Shown here piece by piece: positions 23,124 to 31,103 of a DNA stretch of 35,031 bases (position 1 is the stretch's first letter; the number at the start of each line of letters is the position of its first letter). This DNA is from an uncultured Coriobacteriaceae bacterium (GTDB lineage Bacteria > Actinomycetota > Coriobacteriia > Coriobacteriales > Atopobiaceae). The notes under the pieces were generated by a model. That model saw nothing but the letters and a program-made list of their open reading frames with translations. It was not told the origin of the DNA and ran no database searches. A program made the position numbers and the translations under genes. The stretch is taken from contig CADBYM010000036.1 in the NCBI GenBank assembly GCA_902798915.1, forward strand, positions 1 through 35,031, read 5' to 3'.

Positions 23124-23359
23124 CGACTTCCCGGACACCATGGCTTATCCCGAAGGACACCACGCAGGACACCACGCCCGACGTGGACACCATGGCCCCG
23201 GCTTTACGGTTCGTGATTCATCCTGTCGATTGTTTGGCCAGGTAACCGGCCGAAAGAGGAAAACACCCTGCTTTTGACGAGACTCCCGTTTTTGGTGTCC
23301 CGTTTAGTGTCCTAAACAAAAGCAGGTAGACGGTTTATGCCATCTACCTGCGTCTTTTG
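23124..23359. repeat. tRNA-Val downstream repeat, copy C
   Basis: This is the direct repeat of 8,163-8,396, directly downstream of the intact tRNA. It contains GGACACCA at 23,133, 23,155, 23,167 and 23,185, an inverted TGGTGTCC at 23,293, and the tRNA terminator. As the tRNA-proximal end of the island it probably derives from the attP arm. Confidence 0.85.
23311..23351 (-). terminator. tRNA-Val terminator
   Basis: On the minus strand GCAGGTAGATGG and CCGTCTACCTGC form a 12-bp stem (one mismatch) with a 6-base loop, followed by TTTTGTTTAGG. It lies nine bases after the tRNA CCA end. Homologous stems occur at 8,361-8,388 and 2,066-2,092. Confidence 0.85.
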
Positions 23360-23434
23360 TGGTGGGCGTTACAAGATTTGAACTTGTGACCTCTTCCGTG
23401 TCAGGGAAGCGCTCTCCCCCTGAGCTAAACGCCC
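23360..23434 (-). tRNA. tRNA-Val (GAC)
   Basis: This 75-nt gene has the acceptor stem GGGCGTT/AACGCCC, D-arm GCTC...GAGC, anticodon stem CTTCC/GGAAG with loop CTGACAC (anticodon GAC at 23,400-23,402), T-arm ACAAG-TTCAAAT-CTTGT and an encoded CCA. It is complete and serves as the integration site. The 45 bases from anticodon loop to CCA are duplicated at 8,397-8,441. Confidence 0.96.
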
Positions 23435-23467
23435 TTGCTCAGTGCGTGCCCTGCGGCACGAGAAAGA

Positions 23468-23496
23468 ACTATAGAGCATCTCGAATTAGATTGCAA
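23468..23496 (-). promoter_or_regulatory. tRNA-Val promoter
   Basis: On the minus strand TTGCAA (23,491-23,496), a 17-base spacer and TATAGT (23,468-23,473) lie about 34 bases before the mature tRNA 5' end. Spacing and boxes are good. Confidence 0.8.
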
Positions 23497-23584
23497 GCAC
23501 AATTTGCAAAATTTCGCGTAAGGGGTACTCCACCACGCTAAACCCTTACACTATCAGAGAAGATAAAGGCAACGGGAGGCAACG

Positions 23585-25654
23585 ATGGACGACATTCGCT
23601 TCGTGGAGGCAACCTTCGGACCCACGATTTGGGCGGCGATACCCGCAGCGGCACTCTTGGTCTTGCTCGTGCTCACCATCCGCCACGAGTTCGCCGCGCA
23701 CTCCGCGCACAAGCACCTCAAGCTCACGTCGCTGCTTTGGGCGCTCCCCCACATGCTGCTGCTCGGCGGCGTCACCGCCTGGTACATAATGGGCGCCGGC
23801 TCGTCCAACCTCGTCTGCCTCATCGCCTTCTCTGTGGTGTGCGTTCTCTGTGGCTGCACCGCCCTCCATCGAGACGACCGCTTCCCTCCCCTGACGCCCC
23901 TTCTGCTCGCGACCACACTCTGCGGCGTGCTCGCCCTCGAACTCTGCTGCAACGACACCGTCCTTGCCGTCGGACCCCAGTTTTGGCTCGTCGAGATCGC
24001 CCTCGTGGGAGGGCTTCTCTGTGGCCTGTGGTTCCTCTGCGGCCGTCGCGGCATCCTTCCCGCCATTGGCCTCGTGGCACTGACGCTCCTCGGGGTCGCG
24101 CAGCACTATGTGCTCGAGTTCAGGGGGACGGCCATTCTACCCTCTGACCTCTTCGCCTTTGGCACGGCCCTCTCTGTGAGCGGCGGTTACACCTACGACC
24201 TGTCCCCGGGGATGCTGCTGGGCCTTGCCACGCTCTCTGGAGGCCTTCTCTGCTGCGCGCTGCTGTGGCGCGGCGAGGCTTGGCGGCTGCGCCTCTTTGA
24301 CCTGCTCGGCGGAGTCGTGCTGTTTGCCTTGGTGGCGGCCATCGCCATCGTTCCCCGCTACGGTGACGTCTTCGGCGCTCAGATCGACTACTGGTGGTCG
24401 AAGGATTGGTACGGCAGGCAAGGCTTCCTCCCGTCCTTCATCTTTGCCTGGCAGGACCTTGAGGTGCGCGCGCCTGGCGGATACAGCGCCGAAGAGGCCC
24501 GCGCCGCGCAGACGAACCTCGCCGAGCGCCACCTCGCCAAGGCGGGCACGGACCAGCGGCGCGCACAATCCACCGCGCAGTTCGCAGGCCAACGTCCCAA
24601 CATCCTCGTCATCCAGAACGAGACGTTCTGCGATCTTGCCGCTCTTGACGGGCTACGCAACGGTTATGCGGGACCGACGTTCTGGAATTCAGGTCTTGGG
24701 GATGCCCTCGCACGTGGCAACCTGGCCGTCTCCGTCTTTGGCGGCGGAACCTGCAACACCGAGTTCGAGTTTCTCACCAATTACTCCTTGGCGTTTCTCG
24801 GTGCGCTGAAGTATCCCTTCTCGATGTACGACCTCAGCGCGACGGAGAGTCTCCCGCGCCAGCTCGCGGCGCAGGGATATCACACCGTCGGCATGCATCC
24901 CAACGTCGCCTCCAACTGGAACCGCGACCGTGCCTACGTGCAGCTGGGCTTCGACGAGTTCCTCGACGAGACCGCCTTCGAGGGAGCCGAGCTCTACCAC
25001 ACGCACGTCTCCGACTGGGCCACCTACGAGCGCAGCCTCGAGCTCATGCGCTCGAGCGCGGAGCCGCTCTTCGTCTTTGACGTCACCATGCAGAACCACA
25101 GCGGCTACGACACGGGCAGCATCCCCGCCGACCAGCTGCGCAACTATGCCATCGACGGCTTAGGAGAGGACAACACCTTCCAGCTCAACGAGTTCCTCGC
25201 CTGCATCGACGAGTCCGACCGCGCCCTCGAGCGCTTGGTCGGCGAGCTGCGCGCCCTCGGTGAGCCCACCGTCATGGTGATGTACGGCGACCACCACCCG
25301 TGGTTCTCGCAGGCCATCAACGACCTTCTGTACCCCGACGAGGATGAGCTCACGCACGCGGAGCGCATCCACAACACCCGCTACACCGTGTGGGCCAACT
25401 ACGAGGTCGCCGGCGGCGTGGACCCCGATGCAAACGGCGGCGACACGAGCGCAGACCTCCTCGGCGCCATGACCCTCGACGCCATCGGCGCTCCGACCAC
25501 CGAGTTCCAGCAGGCGCTACTCGGAGCGCGCCAAGAGGTGCGCGCCGTCAACGCGAACGGCTACCTGGGGACCGACGGCACCTGGCATCCCCTTGCGGAG
25601 GCCCCTCGCGAGCTCAGCCTCGTGGAGTATCTCAACTTCGGCTCGAAAGTGTGA
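23585..25654 (+). CDS. LTA synthase-like sulfatase family membrane protein
   Basis: The protein has 689 residues from ATG 23585 with GGGAGG upstream. The first 270 residues hold several hydrophobic helices (for example IPAAALLVLLVLTI, LLWALPHMLLLGGVTAWY, VVLFALVAAIAIV). The extracellular catalytic domain follows, with the alkaline-phosphatase-superfamily residues of LtaS: Glu in IQNETF (about 345), nucleophile Thr in GGGTCNTEFE (about 388), His in MQNHSGYDTG (about 505) and YGDHHPWFSQ (about 568). Such enzymes transfer glycerol phosphate to polymers or modify surface glycans. The exact polymer is unknown. It starts just outside the island and is probably core. Confidence 0.92.
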   Translation: MDDIRFVEATFGPTIWAAIPAAALLVLLVLTIRHEFAAHSAHKHLKLTSLLWALPHMLLLGGVTAWYIMGAGSSNLVCLIAFSVVCVLCGCTALHRDDRFPPLTPLLLATTLCGVLALELCCNDTVLAVGPQFWLVEIALVGGLLCGLWFLCGRRGILPAIGLVALTLLGVAQHYVLEFRGTAILPSDLFAFGTALSVSGGYTYDLSPGMLLGLATLSGGLLCCALLWRGEAWRLRLFDLLGGVVLFALVAAIAIVPRYGDVFGAQIDYWWSKDWYGRQGFLPSFIFAWQDLEVRAPGGYSAEEARAAQTNLAERHLAKAGTDQRRAQSTAQFAGQRPNILVIQNETFCDLAALDGLRNGYAGPTFWNSGLGDALARGNLAVSVFGGGTCNTEFEFLTNYSLAFLGALKYPFSMYDLSATESLPRQLAAQGYHTVGMHPNVASNWNRDRAYVQLGFDEFLDETAFEGAELYHTHVSDWATYERSLELMRSSAEPLFVFDVTMQNHSGYDTGSIPADQLRNYAIDGLGEDNTFQLNEFLACIDESDRALERLVGELRALGEPTVMVMYGDHHPWFSQAINDLLYPDEDELTHAERIHNTRYTVWANYEVAGGVDPDANGGDTSADLLGAMTLDAIGAPTTEFQQALLGARQEVRAVNANGYLGTDGTWHPLAEAPRELSLVEYLNFGSKV

Positions 25655-25687
25655 GCGGGCCATCGGGAGGCATCAACCGACGGCTAA

Positions 25688-26788
25688 CTACCACGCGCCG
25701 AGACCGCGCGCCACGATGGTTATGAAGTCCTGCACGTTGGTGACGACCGTCGTGGCGGAGAGGCTCCCGCGGTCGAGCAGCTTGTTGACCACGAACTCGT
25801 CCGCATCTACCGCATAGAAGTAGACCGGTCGCACGGCGCCATCCGCAAGCACCCGATAGGAGGGAACCATGTTGCCCGTGGCAATCGTATGCAACATGGT
25901 GGCGAGGCAGATCACGGTAGTCGCGTCACGCACCATGTCGCGCATGGCATGCTGTCCCGCGTACGCATCCCCTATGACCTCGGGTAGCGGTCCGTCATCG
26001 CGAATGGAGCCGGTGAGCACGAAGGGCACGCCCTGCTTCACCAAGCTGTACATGATGCCGTTGTCTATGCCGTGGTCCTCCACGAACTGGGCGATGGATC
26101 CACTGCGTCGGACCTCGTTGAGAACGTCTAGGTGATTGTAGTGACCGTTGGGGACCGACTCTTGGGTGTAGATGTCCTGGCCCAAGGCGGTGTGCAGCAT
26201 GCCCGCCTCCAGGTCGTGCGTGGCGAGCGCATTGCCCGCCATCACGCCGTCGACGTAGCCCTCCTCCACCATGCGCTGCATGGCGAATCGCGCGTCGTGG
26301 TCGAAGGCGAACGCAGGCCCCATCACCCAGACGATCTTTCCGTGCTCACGCTCGTAACGAAGCAACTCGAAGAGGCGGTCGTAGTCGCGCGCGAAGGCAG
26401 TCTCGCGACTCCGGCCCTGTCGGAAGGCGAACTTGTCTTGCCCCCGCCGCCCCGCCGAATCGACGAAGCCGTCCGTGTGGACGTAGATGCCCTGGGAGCC
26501 GTCTTCCGTGCGCCCCAAGCACACGAGATCACCCACGCGAAGGTTGCGGTTCTCGACCACGTCGATGCGACCGTCGGGACGAAGCACCAGCGAGGAGTCC
26601 ATGCGGCTCTCCTCCGCAAGGCGCCACGAGCCCCCCACCTTCACGTACTCGGGAAACATCGACGTGCTGTGATACCCACGCGGCGCGACGCCGTCGAGCT
26701 CGACGGCCTCCCAACGGGCGTCGGGCGCCTCGGCAAGCTCGGGTGCCGAGAAGTCCGGCGCAACATATGTGGGCATTGCAAAGTCCAT
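25688..26788 (-). CDS. Ornithine cyclodeaminase-like protein, TIGR00300 type
   Basis: The protein has 366 residues from ATG 26788 with AAGGAG upstream. It matches the TIGR00300/LOR-SDH-domain family: VWVMGPAFAFDHDARFAMQRMVEEGYVDGVMAGNALATHDLEAGMLHTALGQDIYT, followed by the FVLTGSIRDDGPLP and TTVICLATMLHTIATGNMVPSY motifs. Members include archaeal-type ornithine cyclodeaminases and the C-terminal half of cyanobacterial AgrE, which convert ornithine to proline with NAD. The role in arginine/ornithine catabolism is inferred from the family. It is convergent with the sulfatase gene at a 33-base gap. Confidence 0.85.
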   Translation of the reverse strand: MDFAMPTYVAPDFSAPELAEAPDARWEAVELDGVAPRGYHSTSMFPEYVKVGGSWRLAEESRMDSSLVLRPDGRIDVVENRNLRVGDLVCLGRTEDGSQGIYVHTDGFVDSAGRRGQDKFAFRQGRSRETAFARDYDRLFELLRYEREHGKIVWVMGPAFAFDHDARFAMQRMVEEGYVDGVMAGNALATHDLEAGMLHTALGQDIYTQESVPNGHYNHLDVLNEVRRSGSIAQFVEDHGIDNGIMYSLVKQGVPFVLTGSIRDDGPLPEVIGDAYAGQHAMRDMVRDATTVICLATMLHTIATGNMVPSYRVLADGAVRPVYFYAVDADEFVVNKLLDRGSLSATTVVTNVQDFITIVARGLGAW

Positions 26789-26854
26789 GGCATTCTCCTT
26801 CGCATGCGCGACGCGCGGCGGCAACACCGATAACGACCCGCGCGCCTTGTCTAC

Positions 26855-28351
26855 TTACAAGAATCGGTAGCGCACCTCGCGCAGACCCCACTCGTCACCA
26901 GTCTCGGCTCCGAAGGCCCTGAAGACCGCCGGGGTGAGGTCGAGGCCGCGACTGCCGCCACCCATGCCACCGCAGTCGGTGACGGTGGCGATAACCGTCA
27001 TGCCCTCGTACTCGATCTGAATCATGCTCCCATAGAAGCGAGCCGGATCGATGGAGATGGGCATGGCAACGGTCGGCACCGACTCATCGAGCGGGATGCC
27101 CGAGGCCGTCGCGGTTGATCCGGGCGGGGTGTTGTCGGCGATGGTGTACGCCGACGCGATGCAACTGATCCAGTCTCCCGCGTCCTCTGCGACTGGATCG
27201 GGAGCGGGCTCGGGCTCCTCGGGAGCGGGCTCGAAATACGGGACGGGCTCCGCCTCGGGGTCGGCCGTCTGCTCGTCCGCCGCATCGCCGTCCAAGCCCT
27301 CCTCGGCCCCCGCCTCCGCGTCGGCAGTTGTCGCGTCCTCGTCAGCTGTCGCGTCCTCGTTAGCTGAAGCATCCTCGTCGCCCAGCGCATCCTCGTCGGC
27401 CAGCGCATCCTCGTCTGCCTGCGTGGCGTCGTCTTCCAAGACGTCAGACGCCAGTTCGTCGTCACTTGCATCCACGTCCGCCTCGTCGGTGGTTGCGACC
27501 TCGTCCGACTCGTCCGACGCATCGTCGGAATCCGACACATAGTCCTCCTGAGTCGCCTTCGCCGCGGCAGCCTTCGCCGCGGCCGCACGTGCGTCATCCT
27601 TTTCGGCCTCCGCCTCCAAGGACTCGGCATCCGTCGCCGCGACCGCCGCGAGCTGGCGCATCTGCGCCTCCGCCTGCGCCTGGGCACGCTGCTTCTGGGC
27701 ACGCTGCTGCTCGAGCGCGGCCTGGCGAGCAATCGCCGCGAGCCGCGCCTCCTCGGCGGCACGCTCCTGCGCCTCCAGGCCCGACGCGAGCTCCAACAGC
27801 GCGTTGACCGACGCCGTGAGGTCTTCGCAGGTGGACTCGAGCTCGGCGAGCGCCACCCTGCGGTCCTTGCGCGCCACCTCGATGGCCTCCATGCGAGCTT
27901 CGAGGTCGCGCTTGTCGGCATTGAGATGCTCGACGCAACCCGTCTGCCACTGTGTCACCTTGTTGGCGTAGTAGATGCGCGACACGAAGTCGTCGAAGGT
28001 GTCGCTCGAGAGCGCGATGTCCCATAGGCTGGGCATTCCGCCCGAACGATAGTCCGTCTTTACCATCTTGCGCAGCTGCGAGCGGTCCTCGATGAGGTAT
28101 CCCTGTACCACGATCGACTGCTGCGCAAGGTCGTGAATCTGCTGGTCGAGGCCCTCGACCTCGGACCTGCACGCATCAAGCTGTGCCACGAGCTCCTCGA
28201 GGCGCGCATTCTCTGCCGCCGCCTTCTGCCGGACCTCGGCGGAGGTCTGTTTGGCAGGCGCGGCGACAGCCGTCGCAGGCACGCCCAGCACCAGGGCTGC
28301 CATGCAGGCACTCGTCACCGCAACCCTACCACGACTACGCCCAAATCTCAT
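26855..28351 (-). CDS. Secreted coiled-coil protein with acidic repeats and C-terminal 3D/RlpA-like domain
   Basis: The protein has 498 residues from ATG 28351 with GGAGGAG upstream. It has a signal peptide (1-31, ending ATAVAA), a CwlO-like coiled coil (about 35-235), an Ala/Glu-rich segment, then a disordered acidic region (about 270-390) with repeats of ADEDA type, a Pro/Glu linker, and a C-terminal domain (about 400-498) with YTIADNTPPGSTATASG and TVTDCGGMGGGSRGLDLTPAVFRAFG, a double-psi barrel of the 3D/RlpA kind. Related proteins remodel peptidoglycan. The start lies inside the last codons of recQ (17-base overlap), so it is co-translated with the helicase, an odd partnership. Confidence 0.85.
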   Translation of the reverse strand: MRFGRSRGRVAVTSACMAALVLGVPATAVAAPAKQTSAEVRQKAAAENARLEELVAQLDACRSEVEGLDQQIHDLAQQSIVVQGYLIEDRSQLRKMVKTDYRSGGMPSLWDIALSSDTFDDFVSRIYYANKVTQWQTGCVEHLNADKRDLEARMEAIEVARKDRRVALAELESTCEDLTASVNALLELASGLEAQERAAEEARLAAIARQAALEQQRAQKQRAQAQAEAQMRQLAAVAATDAESLEAEAEKDDARAAAAKAAAAKATQEDYVSDSDDASDESDEVATTDEADVDASDDELASDVLEDDATQADEDALADEDALGDEDASANEDATADEDATTADAEAGAEEGLDGDAADEQTADPEAEPVPYFEPAPEEPEPAPDPVAEDAGDWISCIASAYTIADNTPPGSTATASGIPLDESVPTVAMPISIDPARFYGSMIQIEYEGMTVIATVTDCGGMGGGSRGLDLTPAVFRAFGAETGDEWGLREVRYRFL

Positions 28352-29954
28352 GCAGGAACTCCTCCCCAAAGCTCTCGAGCTTCTTCGCGCCAACGCCCGA
28401 GACGTCGAGCATCTCCTCCTTCGTTCGCGGCCGCAGCCGCACCATGGAGCGCAAGGTGGCATCGGAGAATACCATATATGCAGGCACGCCCCGCTCCTGA
28501 GCAAGACGTTTCCGCAGAGACCTCAGACGCGCGAAGAGCTCCTCGTCCGCTTCCGTCGCCTCCTCGGATGGCAGATCGCGCTCTGGCGTCCCGTCATAAG
28601 CATAGTCGGCCGAAGCATCGAGGCGATTCTCGGCACGTCGTGTGCCACCAAATGCCATCCCTCGTCGTGTGCCCCCAAACGTGGGCTCGGCGTGCTTGCG
28701 AGGTTCCTCCCAGCCGCACACCGAGCATGTCTGGCAATCCTCAGGTACGCCCGCAAGGCTCTGTCCGAAGTGACGCAGGATTCTGCGACGCAGGCAATAC
28801 GTGCTCCTCGTGTAGCCGATGATGTCCCCAAGCAGGCGGTTTCGGCTTTGCAGCAGCTCGTCGTAGGCGGCGGGGTCGTCGTTGGAGGGAGTCTCGGTCT
28901 TCTCGATGAGGAAGTGTGCCGTGCGGATGTCGCCATCGCTCCACAGGAGGTGGCATTCGGCCGGTTCCCCGTCACGACCGGCGCGACCGGCCTCCTGATA
29001 GTACTCCTCAAGCGAGAGCGGCAGGCCGTCGTTGATCACGAACCGCACGTTGGACTTGTCGATGCCCATGCCGAACGCGTTCGTCGCCACCATCACCTGC
29101 ACGTCATCGTTGGCAAAGCGCGATTGTGCCTCCGCACGAAGGTCGTTGGAGAGGCCCGCATGATAGCAGGTCGCCGAGAATCCCTCGTCGAGCAGGGCGT
29201 CACACAGGTCCTCCACGCGACGGCGCGTCATGGCATACACGATGCCGGGCTCCTCCGGGTGTCGGGCCACATAGCTCACGAGCCAGCGCCTTCTTTGCGC
29301 CGGGGTAAGCTTGTGCGTGGCGAGCCGCAGGTTGGGACGGTCGAATCCGCTGATCTGCACCACGGGGTCGCGTAGGGCGAGAAGCTCCTCCACGTCGCGA
29401 CGCACGCGATCCGTCGCCGTGGCGGTAAGCGCCGCGACCACCGGCCGTCGGGGAAGGGCGTTTACGAACGAGGCGATCTGCCGATAGGCGGGTCGGAAGT
29501 CCTGGCCCCACTGGCTGACGCAGTGCGCCTCGTCCACCGCAAGCAGCGGCACGTCCGCGCGGGCGGCGAACTCCAGGAACATGGGGTCCGTGAGTCGCTC
29601 TGGCGCGACGTACATGAGGTCGTACCAACCGCTTGCCGCACGCCTGAGCACCTCGGGGCGCACGCGCGGCTTGAGGGTCGAGTTGTAGTACGAGCCACGA
29701 ATCCCCACCTCGCGAAGCGAGCGTACCTGGTCATCCATGAGCGAGATGAGCGGCGATACGACAAGCGTGAGCCCTTGGAAGAGAACCGCGGGCACCTGAT
29801 AGCACACCGACTTGCCCGCCCCGGTGGGCATGACGGCCAGTGCGTCACGCCCGGCGAGCAGTGCCTCGATCACCCGCGCCTGACCGGGCCTGAAGTCCTC
29901 GTACCCGAAGCGGTCGGAGAGCACTGCACGCGCGTCATCAATCGTCAATCCCAT
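28335..29954 (-). CDS. recQ: RecQ family ATP-dependent DNA helicase
   Basis: The protein has 539 residues from ATG 29954 with GGAGGAA upstream. Motifs in order: FGYEDFRPGQ (Q motif), MPTGAGKS (Walker A, 42-49), DEAHCVSQWGQDFRPAY (DEAH, 141-144, plus the RecQ aromatic loop), ALTATAT, CYHAGL, VATNAFGMGIDK and EEYYQEAGRAGRDG. A zinc site is formed by YCLRRRILRHFG...CQTCSVC. The winged-helix part is replaced by a short linker with a GGTRR repeat, and an HRDC domain ends the protein. RecQ unwinds recombination and replication intermediates. Confidence 0.94.
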   Translation of the reverse strand: MGLTIDDARAVLSDRFGYEDFRPGQARVIEALLAGRDALAVMPTGAGKSVCYQVPAVLFQGLTLVVSPLISLMDDQVRSLREVGIRGSYYNSTLKPRVRPEVLRRAASGWYDLMYVAPERLTDPMFLEFAARADVPLLAVDEAHCVSQWGQDFRPAYRQIASFVNALPRRPVVAALTATATDRVRRDVEELLALRDPVVQISGFDRPNLRLATHKLTPAQRRRWLVSYVARHPEEPGIVYAMTRRRVEDLCDALLDEGFSATCYHAGLSNDLRAEAQSRFANDDVQVMVATNAFGMGIDKSNVRFVINDGLPLSLEEYYQEAGRAGRDGEPAECHLLWSDGDIRTAHFLIEKTETPSNDDPAAYDELLQSRNRLLGDIIGYTRSTYCLRRRILRHFGQSLAGVPEDCQTCSVCGWEEPRKHAEPTFGGTRRGMAFGGTRRAENRLDASADYAYDGTPERDLPSEEATEADEELFARLRSLRKRLAQERGVPAYMVFSDATLRSMVRLRPRTKEEMLDVSGVGAKKLESFGEEFLHEIWA

Positions 29955-30111
29955 GGCGTTCCTCCAATCCCCCACCCCCAGTGTAGCCCACCTCCATGGG
30001 CGAGGGAGGCGGTGGCACCCAAAGGGACCGGACGCACGTGAGGTCGGGCGCAAAGAGGGGTCGGCGCGCAGAGGAGGCGCCTCGGCGTTCCGTAGAGGAT
30101 ATCCCCGTGGA

Positions 30112-30139
30112 CCGACACAAAACTATCGCGTGCTATAAT
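30112..30139 (+). promoter_or_regulatory. Promoter of the MarR/OhrR-like gene
   Basis: An extended consensus -10 (TGCTATAAT, box 30,134-30,139) with CCGACA (30,112-30,117) 16 bases upstream. The start codon follows 35 bases after the -10, with AAAGGAAG as ribosome binding site. Confidence 0.75.
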
Positions 30140-30173
30140 TTATCTGGATGCAAAAAAGTCGAAAGGAAGCCCC

Positions 30174-30605
30174 ATGCCCGTCAACCCGCTCGCGCTGGAG
30201 AACCAGCTCTGCTTCCCGCTGTACGCGGCATCCAAGGAGCTCACACGACGCTACAAGCCCCTACTCGACCCGCTTGGCCTCACATACACGCAGTACGTGA
30301 CGATGATGGCCCTGTGGGAGCAGGACGGGATTCCCGTCAAGGAACTCGGACGGCGTGTGTATCTCGACTCTGCGACGCTCACCCCGCTGCTCAAGCGCCT
30401 CGAGGCCCGTGGCTACGTGAGGAGGGAACGCTCACAGGTAGACGAGCGCTCAGTGATCATCTCGCTCACCGAGGAAGGACGCACGCTGCGGGAGCGTGCC
30501 CTCACCGTGCCCGTGCAGATGGGCAATTGTCTGCATATGGAACCTGAAGACGCCATGCAACTCAAGGCACTCCTGGAACGGCTTCTCGTCGCGATGGGAG
30601 CATAG
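30174..30605 (+). CDS. MarR family regulator, OhrR-like
   Basis: The protein has 143 residues. It shows the OhrR subgroup text: [42 protein letters not shown] with the peroxide-sensing Cys at position 13, then the winged helix [48 protein letters not shown]. OhrR proteins repress organic-hydroperoxide resistance genes and release DNA when the Cys is oxidised. No ohr gene is adjacent in this window, so the target is elsewhere or the gene is autoregulated only. Confidence 0.85.
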   Translation: MPVNPLALENQLCFPLYAASKELTRRYKPLLDPLGLTYTQYVTMMALWEQDGIPVKELGRRVYLDSATLTPLLKRLEARGYVRRERSQVDERSVIISLTEEGRTLRERALTVPVQMGNCLHMEPEDAMQLKALLERLLVAMGA

Positions 30606-30618
30606 CCGCAGCAGCCAA

Positions 30619-30654
30619 AACGGCCCACGCGGGGTTACCCCCTCGTGGGCCGTT
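30619..30654 (-). terminator. Bidirectional terminator between ohrR-like and ACT genes
   Basis: AACGGCCCACG (30,619-30,629) pairs perfectly with CGTGGGCCGTT (30,644-30,654). The T-rich tail is better on the minus strand (GTTTTGG), where it ends the ligase/ACT operon; on the plus strand it follows the MarR stop by 14 bases. Confidence 0.8.
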
Positions 30655-30674
30655 CTCACATGGCTTGGCGTTCG

Positions 30675-31103
30675 CTAGCCCGCGATGTCGTTCCAGTGCA
30701 GGAGCTTGAAGCCAGCGCCCTCAATGGCGGCCTCGGCTTTGCCACGGTCCTCCGGCTTGATCTTGAGCACGTCGATGGCCTTGTTGCCGTCGGCGAGGAA
30801 GCAGTAGCCGTACTCGATGTTGACGTTGGTGCCGCCCAGGGCCTCGAGAAGGTCGGCGAGGGCACCCGGACGGTCGGGCACCTCAACCGCCAGAACCTTG
30901 GTCTTGGTCGCGCGGAACCCTGCCTCGTCCAGCACGTCCACCGCCCTGAACACGTTGTCGCAGATGATGCGCACGATTCCGTAGTCGGAGGTCTCGGCAA
31001 TCGTCAGGGCGCTCATGTTGATGTTGGCGTCGGCCAAGGTGCGGCAGAGTGCCGCCAGGCGACCTTCGGTGTTCTCCAGGAACACCGTAAGCTGCATAAT
31101 CAT
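30675..31103 (-). CDS. ACT-domain protein
   Basis: The protein has 142 residues made of two ACT-like repeats. The first begins MIMQLTVFLENTEGRLAALCRTLADANINMSALTIAETSDYGIVRIICDN. The second contains VLAVEVPDRPGALADLLEALGGTNVNIEYGYCF. ACT domains bind amino acids or similar ligands and regulate partner enzymes. The start codon overlaps the stop of the upstream CoA-ligase gene by one base (TAATG), a pairing seen in many anaerobes, so it probably senses an aromatic acid or amino acid for that enzyme. Confidence 0.9.
   Translation of the reverse strand: MIMQLTVFLENTEGRLAALCRTLADANINMSALTIAETSDYGIVRIICDNVFRAVDVLDEAGFRATKTKVLAVEVPDRPGALADLLEALGGTNVNIEYGYCFLADGNKAIDVLKIKPEDRGKAEAAIEGAGFKLLHWNDIAG

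Larger units (their letters stand above)
8397..23404. mobile_element. Genomic island in tRNA-Val(GAC), about 15 kb
   Basis: The island is bounded by exact 45-bp direct repeats of the tRNA 3' end, the standard outcome of tyrosine-integrase insertion. It contains HigBA, transglutaminase-like and SDR genes, phage terminase, portal and tail remnants, a RIT element, a DUF3800/BECR-like operon and a three-gene conserved operon. No site-specific integrase lies near either att site; the three RIT recombinases belong to a nested element. The island therefore looks stranded, or mobilisable only in trans. Confidence 0.8.

Noticed and set aside
22795..23193. A 132-residue version of the small gene next to the att site.
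   Set aside because: The first 31 codons translate the non-coding GGACACC repeats; a good Shine-Dalgarno precedes the internal ATG at 23,100.
27051..27542. A Ser/Ala-rich 163-codon plus-strand frame resembling a mucin-like protein.
   Set aside because: It is the complement of the acidic repeat of the 3D-domain protein; GAC/GAG/GCG repeats read as Ser/Ala codons on the other strand.
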